From: Cannabis sativa
Taxonomy: Eukaryota; Streptophyta; Magnoliopsida; Rosales; Cannabaceae
Length of the DNA stretch: 64,000 nucleotides
Assembly: GCF_029168945.1 (NCBI RefSeq)
Contig: NC_083607.1
Span: forward strand, 37,619,257 to 37,683,256
Direction: 5' to 3'
Position numbers and translations under genes: made by a program. Numbering within the stretch: position 1 is the stretch's first letter; each line of letters opens with the position of its first letter. The notes below the pieces were generated by a model that was not told the DNA's origin, ran no database searches, and saw only the letters and a list, made by a program, of their open reading frames with translations. Below, piece after piece: positions 11,691 to 24,422 of this stretch.

Positions 11691-13600
11691 ACTTTTTAAT
11701 CTATGGCATTTGTATCTTGTTCATAGTGGTTTTGACAAGATCAATCTCTGCAAAGAGTTAGTATGCCTATATGCACTGAAAGTATAATCATCTCATTCAT
11801 AGATGGATGTACATTCAGGGGTGGATATGAGTTTTTGTTATATTCTTAAAACGATCACTCTAGATTTTACCTTAAGCAAAATAAATTTGAAATGTTTGAA
11901 AAATTTAATGAATTTCTAGCAATGGTGAAAAACCATTAAGGTAAGTAGTTAAAGATCTTGCGAACTAATAGGGGTGGAGAAATAGTTAGTAGATATGCAG
12001 TTCAAAGATCATTAAATTGATTTTGAATTATATCAAAACTTACCTCCCCAGAAATTCGATTTGCATATTGATGATTAGTTACTAGTCGTTGCCTAAATCC
12101 TTCTATGGTAATACAATTTCAGAATGATGCAATGGTTGTATACTTAATGTAAATCATTACTAGATTCATGGATGACCTAATCGAAATCTTAAGAAAAGCT
12201 AGAACTGTTAACCTTGGTTTGCATGTTTGTTAGCAATTCTAAGTGATTAGGGGTGGAACATCCCATAGTCAATAGATAAGAAAGTGTTTGTTTAAACAAA
12301 TACTAATTTTCTAAGAAAATGACTAAGTCTGAAAATAAAGTAGCAAATAAAGGAAATAATTTTTCCTTGATTCCAAAAGTGTTCTATCATCTTATTTGAC
12401 ATATGATGATGCCACTGCCTCTGTTGTCTTGACACAACCGAAGAGGTCAATACCATTTAGTTTTCTTAGACACAATTCAATTCATGGTACCTTGTCGTAG
12501 TGGGAGAGTTTCTAGGAACTCACCTTCTTATGACTTGGAAGACACTAGTGATTAAAATCCATTGTGAGTTTAAACAAGTAAGGCATTGTCAAGATAAGAA
12601 ACTAAGAAGAAAGCCAAGAGAACTATGGTGTAATCCATTCACATGGAGTAACCTAAAGTTTTCTATTACAAGGACATGAAAGGAAATTTTCGTTTATAAG
12701 TCTATTCAATGGACTTAACAAAACTTCCTGGTCTTAGTATTATAGGTTTGAGTTTATCTAAACCTATGGCTCATGGTATACCTGGTTAATTACTTACTCT
12801 AATGCAAGAAACTTACTTTAGTAAGATGCTGAAGCATTTTCTTTCCAATGGCAATCTATAGAAGCTTCACAACTTCTAGACATAGATTTTATTTATCTAA
12901 GGAAAAGTGTCAACTATTCCAGAAAAGATAAAGCCATGAAAGAATTTCTTAAATCAACAGTGAGAGGTCTCAGATATGCTTTAGTATGCCTAAGACCAGA
13001 CACCTGCTGTTGAGTGGGAGTAATGAGTAGGTATCAGATTAATCCAGGAGAAGAACATTGGAAGACAATCAAGTAAATCTTAAGATTAAGAAGAGGAACT
13101 ATATGTTAGTCACTAAGGGTGTGTTTAAAACTCTTAGACTACACCACATCAGATTCCGAGACTTGCCTTTGTGCTAGAAAGTCTGCTGATAAGATGGTGA
13201 TTACTGTGGGGGTGGAGTAGTGATTTTGGAGAAGTGTAAAAACCTATCTAAAGTCTCTTAGTCTACCAGAGAAAGACTGAATGTTAAAGTTGCAGGAAAG
13301 GTACTTATTCAGTCTAAGGAAAGTTCTATACATTTGTGGCACCGTTCCAACTTGTCTTAACTACTAGTGTTATTTCCTGATTAACCAAAAGTAGTTGTCA
13401 AAAGTATAGAATCCAGTATCCCAAGAGAGTAGACATATAGAGAGGAATTTCACAATATCAAGGATTTTGTGACTAAGGAAGAGTAATGGTGGAGAAGAGG
13501 TTATGTTTAATTCAACCTGTCAGATCCTATTACGAGGAGTTTACTACTACTACACTTGATTTGTATATCAAGGTATTGAGATTATTTGAAAAGAACCTTT
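11691..13600 (+). pseudogene. Degenerate Copia pol (integrase to RNase H remnants)
   Basis: There is no long open frame, but pieces of a Ty1/copia pol can be read in the right order on the + strand. A GAG-pre-integrase piece (LWHLYLVHSGFDKI) lies near 11700, and an integrase-core piece with NRGGE near 11970. The PRRSGR-type linker after integrase lies near 12500 and is followed by a stop. A late RT piece (ETYFSKMLKHF) lies near 12810, and RYALVCLRPD and SRYQINPGEEHW near 12970-13060. The RT active-site YVDD is not visible. Stops and frame changes are spread throughout. The remnant in Copia-C shares many of them, so most of the decay predates the split of the two copies. Confidence 0.8.
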
Positions 13601-13611
13601 TGTTTTATATT

Positions 13612-13627
13612 AGTGCAAGTGGGAGTT
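13612..13627 (+). other. Copia-A polypurine tract
   Basis: GTGCAAGTGGGAGTT sits immediately before the TGTTGGG start of the 3' LTR. The same tract borders the 3' LTR of Copia-C at 26995-27010 on the opposite strand. Confidence 0.8.
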
Positions 13628-15495
13628 TGTTGGGTTTTGTGCCCTAAATAAAACCCATTTCAATATAATCAGATTTACTTATTAATAAAGATCAGAAATA
13701 ACATTTTATGTTGCATGGTTCACATGATTTATTTCATGATTATATGTATATAATGTATGAATTCTATTTAAGTCCAGAACATATGAATTTGTTAAAGATT
13801 ATAGTGTTGTCAGCACAGTGGAATATAATCTTAATTATACGTTCGAAAGTTTATTCCCTGATTTGTCAGTTCACTGGATCTAGACTGACATGATAATCGG
13901 CGATAAGTATTCTTACACCTTGGATAAATGTTATGTCCTTTCCAGGGCATTGGCAAAGTTTACCAGTATCGGATGTATGGAGTATACATCAGAAGGGACC
14001 GATATTGAACTTTGATTAGATATATTAAAATTTACCGTAATATCTATTCAATTCAATATCACCCGTTGATCCTAGATCAAATGATCTTAATCCTGATATG
14101 ATTAGGTTCGATCTGAAGAGTACTATAAATGTTCTTTGATTTGTTAGCTATGCCTACTTTTGGGTCAGGGTGATACGTACATTTTGGAAACATGATAGTA
14201 TAATTGAGTGAGAGCGCTAACAAAAGCATGGAATCTATAACTTTTATAGGAATTTAGAAGTGAAACGATGATATCCTTCGAGCTTGGCTAAACAGAGATA
14301 AATGGTGGAGATCTCATTTCACTTCGTTGAGATATCATTTATACGAAGCTAAGTGTTTTAAGGATAAAATACATTGAAGGTGTAACGGTAATTTAATGCC
14401 TATTCAATGTAGATAATCTATTAGAGGGTCATTGATCAAATTAGGATTATAACAATGGATAACTAATGGCGTATCTATATCGTGGAACATATAGAGCGTT
14501 CTATATGACTGAGAGTACAATTCCAAGTTCTAAGTGTGGATTCAATAAGAAATTAATAAGTTAGGGAATTTACTTGGTAAATTCGGTTCGACTTATTGGA
14601 AGCTCGGAAATATAGGCTCATGGTCCCCATACTAGTTGAGACCATACTCCTTGTAAGACTCAGTTAATTGACTTTAATTAATCAATTATAATTCTAAAGT
14701 TAGACTATGTCTACTTTATGAATTTTCACTAAGCAAGGCCGAAATTGTAAAGAAAAAAGATTCTAGGTTTATTTATTAATTAAGAGACTTTATATGTCTA
14801 ATTAATAAATATATTAAATGAAAATATTATTTAATAATTAATTTTTAGTTATTAAATAATTAGAATTGACATTTAAATGGTTAAATTGGAAAATTGGCAT
14901 TTTTGAGAAAATGGGAATGAAAAATAACAAAATGGGAAAGTTGCAAAGTGAGGCCCAATTTCCTTATTTGGCCGCCCACTATGCAAAGGGTTTACCATTT
15001 TATTTTTTCATTATTTTAATGCCATACAATTCTAACCTAAACCTAGAAGGCATTCTATAAATAGAAAGTATTGGCTTCAGGAAACTCATGACTTTGCACA
15101 TTGTTTCCTTCAGAGAAAAAGCCATGTGCCACTTTCCTCTCTCTTTTCTTCTCTTTGAATTTCGAAATCCTTGAGTGATAGAGTAGTGCCCACACACATC
15201 AAGTGGTATCTCAATCATAGTGTGTAAGACTGTAGGAGAATCTAAACAACAAGGAGGAGAATCAGCATCAAGGAAGGAGAGAAAGAGATCTAGGTTCAGA
15301 TCTTGGTGATGCTCTGCTACAGAAAGGAATCAAGGACTAGAGATCTGAACGGAAGGAGTCATTATATTCTGCTGCACCCAATGTAAGGTTTCTTGAACTT
15401 TATATGTGTTTATTTCATTGTTTTAGAATTCATATTAGGATGTTAATAAAATATACTTGGTAGTAAATCTAGATCCTGGTAAAATATTTCCAACA
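13628..15495 (+). repeat. Copia-A 3' LTR
   Basis: This 1868-bp LTR starts TGTTGGG and ends CCAACA, giving inverted termini TGTTGG/CCAACA. TATAAATAG is at 15056-15064, about 430 bp before the end. The first ~200 bp are absent from the left LTR. Frames inside it do not look coding. Confidence 0.93.
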
Positions 15496-17108
15496 GCTCT
15501 TTCTAACTGATTTTATTTAGAATTTTTGCTGAATTTTATTATGGAAAGAGTCTGAAATGGTCGAGTTGTTCTTGAGATTGTATGTTAAGAGAATTGGTGT
15601 TTAATCTTGATAGATTTGAGTATGGATTGCATAATATTATTGTGGATTGTATTGATAAGTTTTGACTGAGATTTTAGGGAATTTTCTAGGTTAGAATTCA
15701 TGTTGTATTTTATATTTTGCTGCTGGAAATTAATAGAGTTGAATGGTTTTGAAGCTCAAGTTCTAGAGCTTGAATTTCGTTAATTTAGAGCTTGATTTTA
15801 TGCTTGTTGGGAAATCTGAATTTTAAGGTTAGTGCTGGATTTTAATGCATGAAATATTTTTAACTCCTTGATTGATGATTAAAAATATATTTGTTGCTTT
15901 GGGAGTTTTGGTTCAGTTTTGGATTGAATTGAATGTGTTTAGAAGTTTAAATTCGAAGCTTTGCTTGCTGGTTTCTGAGTTTGGAACCCAGTAGCCGCGA
16001 CATGGCTTTTAGCATGCCGCGGCCCGCCTATTTGTGCAGAACCTGGGAGTTGGTCCCAGGTGCCGCGGCATGGCTTTTGCATGCCGCGGCCCGCCCTCGA
16101 GTTTCTGGGCAGATTTGAATGTTAACTTTGAAAATTTATAACTTTATGATCTGAACTCTGTTTTGGGAGTTCTATATACCTTTGGAAAGCTCGTTCTTAG
16201 CTCTATGTGGTAACCTGTATTTTGAATGCCATGTATGTATTTTATAAATGTGGAATCAGGGGTTAACCCTATTTGTGAAATCCAGTATTGTGACTAGGAT
16301 TACCGGTACCTGGTCAGGAGCACCCTAGGATTTGGAATCTCTACTATTGCAGGACATTAGGTAAGACAGTAGTTAGCACGTAGAGTTATGCGTGGTGGCG
16401 CATATATTGGAAATGATATATGTGAGTAATTAGTAACCGAGATTAGGGTTATCACCCTAACATGAGCGGTTTAATAGCCTAGGGTTATTACCCTAGTGAT
16501 ATATGTTGTGTAAATGATATGCCATGCTGAGTATATGAATATATTGAGATTTAGGGTTATGTGTTCAAGGCATGTGAGCGCAACACGTAGGTCTACGTTA
16601 CGTAGACATAAATAGGCATGTGAGCGTAACATGCAGATCTGTGTCATACAGACATATGAGAATGGCATTAATGTTTATATAGTGTGATAAGTATGCTATT
16701 AATATATGTTACTATCTTGCTGGGCTTGGCTCACGGGTGCTCTACTGTGAAGGAAAGGGTAAAGCTTTTTCTGATCAGCCATGAGTATGGGAGCTGGACA
16801 GTGCATGTACATGTTCGGGCCACACTAGACCAAGCGGATTGGGGTCTACCAGTGATGTATTTTGTGACTCTATTTTGCCGCCTAGGTCAGCTAGTGAAAA
16901 TGAACTTGTAATATTATTTAGTAAAATAGTTTTTGGGATCCCGATACATGAAATTTTTAGTTTATAAAGTTTAAATTATTACAAGTTTATTTTTCTTCCA
17001 TTTGTAATTAAAGTTTCATTTCCGCGCTAATTTTATTAGTAATCCTGTTTAGGGGATTAGGATTTCCTAAGTGTCTTGGGTAGCATGCCTACTTGTTAGG
17101 GCGTTACA
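15496..17108 (+). repeat. 3' part of an old Ty3/gypsy LTR
   Basis: The fragment ends TTAGGGCGTTACA, matching the 3' end of the intact gypsy LTR in this window (reverse complement of 36764 onwards, ...TTAGGGTGTTACA). It shares the internal GGGATCCCGA segment and its spacing from the end. The 5' part should lie left of Copia-A but is not there; it was lost together with the start of Copia-A's LTR or lies elsewhere. It contains the GC-rich inverted repeats at 15990-16098. No gene is seen; the short frames at 16471-16911 look accidental. Confidence 0.72.
15990..16098. repeat. Duplicated GC-rich hairpin in the old gypsy LTR
   Basis: Two copies of a GC-rich inverted repeat lie about 67 bp apart. 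The second (about 16061-16090) has perfect 11-bp arms, GCCGCGGCATG and its complement, around a 7-base GCTTTTG loop. The first copy has one arm mismatch (GCCGCGACATG). About 40 bp downstream is a TTTATAACTTTATGATC motif resembling the one beside GC islands in the Copia leaders. Confidence 0.8.
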
Positions 17109-17111
17109 TTG

Positions 17112-17323
17112 ACATTGTGCTCTTTTCCAATCTTGAGTTTGTGTTTTTTTGTTGGTGATTCGTGGATTCAAATGGCGCATATAGATGGCTCAATGGGGGG
17201 TATGTGTGTATTATTTTGGATGTTCTAAATAAAATATTGATCTTGGATTTAATGGTTATGAGCAATGATGATTAATGCTTAATGTGTGTATGGATAGCTC
17301 ATAATCTATGTGATAGTTTAACA
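17112..17323 (+). repeat. Copia-B 5' LTR, last ~212 bp only
   Basis: ACATTGTGCTC onward matches 23281-23494 closely and ends in the same TAGTTTAACA. The missing first ~300 bp would lie left, where the old gypsy LTR ends at 17108. Confidence 0.88.
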
Positions 17324-17325
17324 AG

Positions 17326-17340
17326 TGGTATCAAGAGCTA
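17326..17340 (+). other. Copia-B primer binding site
   Basis: TGGTATCAAGAGCTA begins two bases after the LTR. It is an initiator-Met type site with one extra A. Confidence 0.8.
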
Positions 17341-18499
17341 GTATATTTAATTTTAGAACTCTAAAATATTTTTAACTAGCCCATTTTGTTTTCAAATCTA
17401 AAATTCATTTTTTTTTTCTTTATTGGATTAATATATTTAATGTTGTCTAAATATGAGATTTACTATTTTAAATGGATTTATATATGTTCTAGATGGTTAT
17501 TTTTGTTTATTTTCCATTGTTGTGGAGGTGTTAATCAATGGTGAAATTTAATTTGGGATTTATGTTTTATGGGTAATGTCTTTTGGTGGAAGTGGATGAA
17601 ATGTATTTTGGAAATTGATAGAGGGTTGAAATTGGAACAAAACCCCTCAAACGACGTTGGATTTGGTGGTCAGACATGGTCTATCCGACCAGGTCACGAA
17701 CTGGGTCGCATCGATCTGAGTTGCAGACCCGCAGACCCACGAGTTGGGGTTTTTTAAATGACAGGGACGATAAAAACAACATGCCGTACGCACATAAGGT
17801 CCATCCCCCTTTGCAGCACAAAACGACGGGTCATTTTATGATCTTGCTGCATGTCATTTTCACCCAACGAAAAATGACATGTCGTCCGACAGTTAAAAAA
17901 AACTAAAATGGGGGCGTGGGGGCACGTGCAAGGTCATTTTTTGGGCCACTTTTCACCAGTTTATTCTTTTTTTTTTTGACATTCTATCATTTCTACATCT
18001 TAATTTTATGCATAATATTAATTCATGAATTTATTTATAATCTTAGTTATTAATATTATATTGTTATGGCATAAATTAATGTTTATTTAAACAATTAGTG
18101 CTTATTTTCTTAGTTATCGTACGCTTAAGCATGGAAAATTATTTGGTAATGAGAAACACTTAAATATTAATTTATTTAAATATTGTATCTTCCTCCAATA
18201 TTAGATTAAGATCCTTATAAGTAATTAATTATCCTATCGATAATAATTGCTTGCTAAGGATGCTTAATATGGTGAAGAAAATTTATTAAATATTATGAAT
18301 CACAATTTATCTATCCTTTCGATAGTAAATTAATGTATTTGATTATAATATTTAATAGATTATTCTTACCTGTGTATGAATTCTACTTTATTAATTTGTC
18401 TAAGAACTTTAGCATACATGATGATCATTTGTTATTTTGCGATCATTTATTTTGAGTAAAAGAGCACAAATGACACGATTTTGTTATAACATGCATTAA
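17341..18499 (+). other. Copia-B leader, no gene seen
   Basis: AT-rich non-coding sequence with one GC-richer stretch at about 17640-17930. In that stretch an ATGACATGTCGTCC-like segment and GGTCATTTT recur. The 62- and 76-codon frames there resemble nothing I recognise. Confidence 0.6.
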
Positions 18500-21400
18500 A
18501 TGGTTATTACTCTTATTTCTCATTCAGCTAATTTAAGCATTCCAAGAACCTCTGCCATGTTGACACTAAATGGAACCAACCACATACAATGGGTAGAATC
18601 TCTCATGTTAAATTTGACACTTATGAGAGTGGATTTTGCCTTGGGAATGGATGCACCGCCTAAACCTGCTGATGATGCCACTGAAAAGGATAAGAAATCC
18701 TATGAGGATTGGGAGCATTCCAATCGATGTTGTTTGATGCTTATGAGGTATCACATGGATGAATCATTCGTGATAGTATTCCTTAAATTGAAAATGCAAA
18801 GGATTTTCTTACTGCCATTAAGAAAAAGAACAAAAAGATCTCAAAGAATGAGAAAAATGAGTGCTTAACTTTGTTCCATCACACCAATTATGCTGATATG
18901 GGTAATATTAGAGCCCACATTGACAAGCTCATACCAAAAGATCAAGGGCATGGGATTGGATCTTGGTGAGGATTACATGGTGTGGTTTGTGATGGAAACC
19001 ATTTCTTCTCATTTTGATTTGATCAGATCAAGCTATAATGCTCAAAAGGAGCAGTGGACCATTGAGGAGATGACTGCTATTCTTGCCAAAGAAGAAGAGG
19101 ACATGAAAAAGGGGAGAGCAAGAAGTATCTCCATGGTGACCAATCCAAACGATTCTCACAAGAGAAAAATCACTCCCAACAACTCTAGTTACGAAAGGTT
19201 TCATAAGAAGAAAGCCACCAATCGTAAGGGAAATGGATAAGCAAGCTCTTCTTCAAGTGGTCATAAGAATGAGTTTTTTAAAGGGAAGTGCAACTTTTGT
19301 CAATGCTTCAGGCATAAAAAAGCTGATTGCCGAAAGCTCAAAGATCACTTAGAGGAGAGAGGTAATTGTCTTGTGATGGTTTGTTTAGAATCCAATATAA
19401 TTGATGTGCCCTCAAACACTTGGTGGTTAGATACTAGTACTACAATTCATGTTACGAATTCTTTGTAGGCAGTGACAAGTCAAAGAAGGCCGAGTAGGTT
19501 GGAGGAGTATGTATACATGGGAGATGATACTAAAGTTAGAGTAGAATTTTTTGGGAGTGTTAAACTACAGCTGAATATTGGGCATTTTTTTGGAGTTGCA
19601 TGATGTTGCTTATTTACCCTCCATTAGGAGGAATTTGATCTCTATATCTATATTGGATAGACTAGGTTACAGTCTTCATTCTAGAATTGGAAAACTAACT
19701 TTGTTTCGTGACTCTATGTTTATTGGAAATGAAATTTTGTGTGGAAACTTATATAAGCTTGATTTACTTGATGTTGTTCCTGTCAGTTCTCCCTCTTGTC
19801 CTTCTTCTTCTTCTCTTAATGCTGTTGTTGGCTCTAAATGTGCAAGATCAGATTTGAAATCTCCCATGCTTTGGCACAAACGTTTGGGCCATATTTCTAG
19901 AGATATAATGGAGAGATTGGTGAAACATGGTGTGCTTTAGGATCTTGACTTCTCTGATTTCACTTCCTGTGTTGATTATATACAAGGAAAGTTGACTGTC
20001 AAGGTTAGAAAGAGTAAGTAAGACATATGCGCAGCTGTGTTAGAGCTTATTCATACTGATATTTGTGGGCCTTTTGTTCCACCTGCTATGGGTGTTATAA
20101 ATACTTTATCACCTTCATTGATGATTTTTCCCGATATGGACATGTTGAGCTCATTCGTGAAATTTTTTGAATCTTTAGATGCTTTTAAAATTTCAAGACG
20201 AATGTTGAGCTTCAAAAGGGAAAGAAGATTAAATTTGTCAATTCCGATAGAGGTGGAGAGTATTATGGGTGTTATGATGAAATTGGAAGGAACCCTAGGC
20301 CTTTGACCAAATACTTACTGGAATGTAGTATTGATGCAAGATATACAATGCCAGGGACACCCTAGCAAAATGGAATTGCTGAAACGAGGAATCATACACT
20401 TCTTGACATGGTGCGTTGTATGTTGATTCATTCTAGCTGGCCAGAATTTTTATGGGGTAAGGCATTAAGGACTTCTGCTTATATCTTAAATCAAGTGCCT
20501 AGAAAGTCTGTCCCAAAGACACCATACGAGTTGTGGTCAGGCGAGAAACTGAGTCTGCGTCATTTTCATGTTTGGGGATGTAAAGCTGAAGTAAGGCCTT
20601 ATAATCCACAATATAAGAAGCTTGATCTGAAGACTATTAGTGGCTATTTTGTAGACTACACTATTGGTTCGAGGGGTTCTAGGTTCTATTGTCCTTCACA
20701 CACCACCAAGGTGATAGAATCAGATAGAGCTGTCTATTTTGAAGATGAATTTGGTTCAAGTCAAGGGTCAAGAGAAATTGTATCCAGGGAAGAACGTATT
20801 TATGTTCCTGTTGCTTCCGCTTCCGCTCGTACTAATGATCCTATGATTGAACAAATTCCAATAGAAGCTCATGATGAACCTCAGAATCATATGCAAGATG
20901 AAAATCTTAATATTGAGGGTGGTGAAGTTATATTGAGAAGATCAGAGAGAGCTCGTAAACCTAGTATTCATGATGACTACCTTGTCTATTTGCAAGAACA
21001 TGATTATGATGTGGGAGATGCTTCTGAACTAGTTACTTATCAAGAAGCCATGAGGAGTCCTCAATCTAAGTTATGGTTGAATGCAATGATAGATGAGTCA
21101 AGTTCCATGTCGCAAAACAAAGTTTGGAATTTAGTTATCCTACCGAAAGGTTGCAAACCCATTGGTGCAAATAGGATTACAAGATTAAGCGTGACTCAAG
21201 TGGGCAAATAGTAAGGTATAAGGCTAGACTTGTTACTAAAGGGTATAACTAAAGAGAAGGTATTGATTTCAAAGAAACATTCTCACCTGTCTCTACCAAA
21301 GATTCTTTGCGGGTCATCATGGCTATGGTTGCTCATTTTGATTTTGAACTTGAACAAATGGATGTTAAAAATTCCTTTCTAAATGAAGATCTGTACAAAG

Positions 21401-22594
21401 ATGTCTACATGACTCAACCTGTTGGTTTTGAGGAGCTTGGCAACAAACATATGGTTTGCAAGCTCAATAAGTCTATTTATGGACTTAAACAAGCATCGAG
21501 ACAGTGGTATCTCAAGTTGGATGTTGTTGTCAACGCAAATGATTTCATGGAGAATAAAGTTGATCAATGTATATATATGAAGGTCAGTGGGAGCAACTTC
21601 ATTTTCTTAATACTATATGTTGATGATATTCTGCTTGCTTCTAATGATAAAAATATGTTATCTGAGATAAGGCAATTGTTATATGACCATATTGATATGA
21701 AAGACCTTGGTGAGGCTTCATATGTACATGGGATACAGATCCTTCGGGATAAAACTAAAGGTATCCTTCTGTTGTCTCACAGAACTTACATTGATCGGAT
21801 CCTTAAAAGATTCAATATGCATGCTTGTTCACCTGGAAAGGTACCAATAGTAAAAGGTGAAAAATTCTCAAAGGGAAAATGTCCACAAAATGATAAAGAG
21901 AGAGATGAAATGAAAGCAGCTCCTTATGCGTCACTTGTGGGTAGCCTAATGTATGCTCAAGTATGCACACGCCCTGATATTGCTTTTGTTGTTGGCGTGT
22001 TGGGTAGATACTTGAGTGATCCTACACTTATCCATTGGAAAGTGGCTAAGAAAGTCATGCGGTATCTTTAGGGTACCAAGGATCATATGTTGACTTATCG
22101 GCGAGCTAACACTCTTGATATAGTTGGGTTTACTAACACCAATTATGCAAGATGCATGGGTGATAAGAAATCCACATCTGGCTTCATTTTCATGATGGCT
22201 TATAGAGCTGTTTCGTGGAAAAGTGTCAAACAGACACTCACAGCGTCCTCAACAATGGAGGCAGAGTACATGGCATGTTATGAGGCTACATGTCAAGCAA
22301 TATGGTTGCAAAACTTCATTTCAGCATTGGGTGTTATGGACTCTATCTCTAGGCTGCTGAAATAGTATTGTGATAATTCTGCAGTGATAGCTCTCTCTAA
22401 AAATGTTAGAAGTACTTCCTGCTCTAAACACATTGACATAAAGTACTATTTTGCTAAAGAGAAAGTTATAAAGTCTCTTATTTCAATTGAATACACGCCT
22501 AGTACTGGCATGTTAGTAGACCCACTAACGAAAGGCATACCCGTATGTGTATTTTTGGAGCATGTTTCTCGAATGGGATTATTAGGAGCATAGC
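18500..22594 (+). pseudogene. Copia-B gag-pol polyprotein, broken
   Basis: Several frames together cover a Ty1/copia polyprotein. Gag spans about 18500-19240. A CCHC knuckle (CNFCQCFRHKKADC) lies near 19290. A protease-site segment (WWLDTSTT, where DSG or DTG is usual) is near 19420, followed by a stop. A GAG-pre-integrase piece (LWHKRLGHIS) is near 19870. Integrase runs from ELIHTDICGPF near 20045, with SDRGGEYYG near 20250 in another frame. A TAG replaces a codon near 20363, before the conserved [10 protein letters not shown]. Reverse transcriptase carries the intact YVDD at 21616-21627. RNase H lies at 22087-22365, ending near 22593. A stop also splits RT from RNase H at about 22069. The copy cannot make a working polyprotein. 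Confidence 0.88.
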
Positions 22595-22974
22595 TTGTTG
22601 AGCTCAGTGAGAGTTTTATTATTATGTATCGGACATGCTAGTATCTTGTATGGAATGCTTATGACTTGTGTTTTGAACATGCATAATGATATTGTAGTCA
22701 CTTCCAGTTATTGTTGACATATGTATGCATGTATGTGTTGTTTACTCAAGTGATAGGTACAAAAGGAGATGAATGCGCATAGTCTCAATTTTGTTGTACC
22801 TCATGCATGTTTGGATTGATTGTTAATGATTGTTATTGGATTAAATATCATCAAGGTCAACTCATACATAATATATGTATCTTGTCGACATGATATTATG
22901 TATGTTTTAATTGATTAACCTTATGTGTGGTAGATAATGTTACGGTAGTTGATTATATTGTCCAAGTGGGAGAA
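22595..22974 (+). other. Copia-B 3' untranslated stretch and polypurine tract
   Basis: Non-coding. It ends in CCAAGTGGGAGAA (22962-22974), the polypurine tract, directly before the 3' LTR. Confidence 0.75.
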
Positions 22975-23494
22975 TGTTAGAATTATTATTGTAGACTAAT
23001 ATAATCATAAGCTTAATACCATAAACACAATCATTAACTATGTGCCCAATATTTTTCAGCAACCATAATGGGATGGATAATAATTATTTATTATGTTAGA
23101 GGTACATGAGAGCACCCTCAAAATATAATTTGCCCATTAAATTATAGTATACAATTATTGAACCACTTAAGCCCCATTAGTAAATAACCCATTAGGGTTA
23201 GAGGGGTATGACATATATATATGTGTCTTAAGTGAAAGGGTTAAGGTTAATGGTAATAGGAAGTGAAGAGGGGATAACTCCACATTGTGCTCTTCTCCAA
23301 TCTTGAGTTTTGTGTTGTTTTGTAGGTGATTCTTGGATTCAAATGGCTCATATGGATGGCTCAATGGGAGGTATGTGTGTATTATTTTGGATGTTCTAAA
23401 TAAAGTATTGATCTTGGATTAAATGGTTATGAGCAATGATGATTAATGCTTAATGTGTGTATGGATAGCTCATAATCTAAGTAATAGTTTAACA
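22975..23494 (+). repeat. Copia-B 3' LTR
   Basis: 520 bp, starting TGTTAGAATT and ending TTTAACA. The second half is duplicated at 17112-17323. A 65-codon frame on the opposite strand has no recognisable content. Confidence 0.9.
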
Positions 23495-24422
23495 CCATTG
23501 TGGAACATTTTGCCCCACATTACAGTGGAAACTCCAAAAGTAGGAAAGAAAGAAAGGACCTATACCATACAAAGAAAAAAAAGGAGCATATCCCCAACAA
23601 TTTTTGTAGAGGTTCATTGTTAAGCGAGTAACTTATACTTTAAAAGTCGAAAACAATGATAGAAGTAATAGAAAGAGCTGAAGGAATGTTTGAGCTAATG
23701 GACCAAAGAGAAGAAGAGTAGAGGAAGAGGGAGATTAAAAGTAAGAGAAGGCAAAAAGAAGGAAGAGTTGCTTTGATCTCTACTCTACCTAAAGGAAATC
23801 CCCCTCTGCGTAGATGAGCAAAGAGCTACAAAAGCTCTAACATGAAGATTGAACATAATCAAAGGGGATACGTGGATAAGAGGACGAGAATAGAGCCAGA
23901 TTTCAAAGTCCAATTCAACGTGACAACTACTTAGATTTTTCAAGAAAATAAGGAAAAGTCAATATTAAAGAGCCTTACAAAATGTTAGCACCACTCAAAA
24001 GAAGAGATCAAACAAAGCATAGTGCTTTTCACAATGACGTGGGGTACTATATCAATGACAATAGATCTATGATTAGACGAATATAGATGATAATTTAAGT
24101 GGGTGGCCTTCAACAATATGTGAAAAGGAGCCAAGGAGCAAGATTTGAAGGATCATACACAAAGGAAAAAACAAGAGGACAATTAAGATAGCAGACGCGT
24201 GGGAGGAACCAACGTCTAAAGGAAAAACGATAGTGTTAAAGAAAATTATCATGATTTTGAGAAGTGGAGAACCAACAATCCTTTAGGAAAATATTACTCG
24301 GTAGGAAAAATGAACTATTGAAAGAGTAAATAGGCTATGAGCTCAGCAGCATGAAGTGAATTATATTCTGTCAATAGATAAGTATTTTTTGGCAGCCCCC
24401 ATTAATTTCAGAGAAGAAGTAT
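23495..24422 (+). other. Decayed sequence, possible trace of a gypsy gag
   Basis: I see no open frame. Around 23990-24060 the + strand reads PYKMLAPLKRRDQ and AFHNDVGYYIND in nearby frames. This is reminiscent of the FHND-GH-T segment at the end of gag in Tat/Ogre-type Ty3/gypsy elements. The match is short and interrupted, so this is only a suggestion. Confidence 0.3.

Larger units (their letters stand above)
5769..15495 (+). mobile_element. Copia-A: LTR retrotransposon, 5'-truncated LTR, degenerate pol
   Basis: The element has a direct LTR pair (5769-7438 and 13628-15495), a primer site after the left LTR and a purine tract before the right one. The internal region is 6189 bp. It consists of a leader of about 3.5 kb, no gag that I can find, and a pol reduced to fragments on the + strand. 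The left LTR lacks the first ~200 bp present in the right LTR and begins exactly where the tandem array ends, so no target-site duplication can be read. The two LTRs differ at many positions, so this copy is not recent. Copia-C has a closely similar internal region in the opposite orientation. Confidence 0.92.
17112..23494 (+). mobile_element. Copia-B: LTR retrotransposon with broken gag-pol
   Basis: This family differs from Copia-A: the LTR is only 520 bp. The 5' LTR is represented only by its last ~212 bp (17112-17323), abutting the old gypsy LTR. The 3' LTR (22975-23494) is complete. A primer site, a long leader, a degraded gag-pol in domain order PR-INT-RT-RH (which defines Ty1/copia) and a polypurine tract all lie in order. 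Because the 5' end is truncated, no target-site duplication can be checked. Confidence 0.9.
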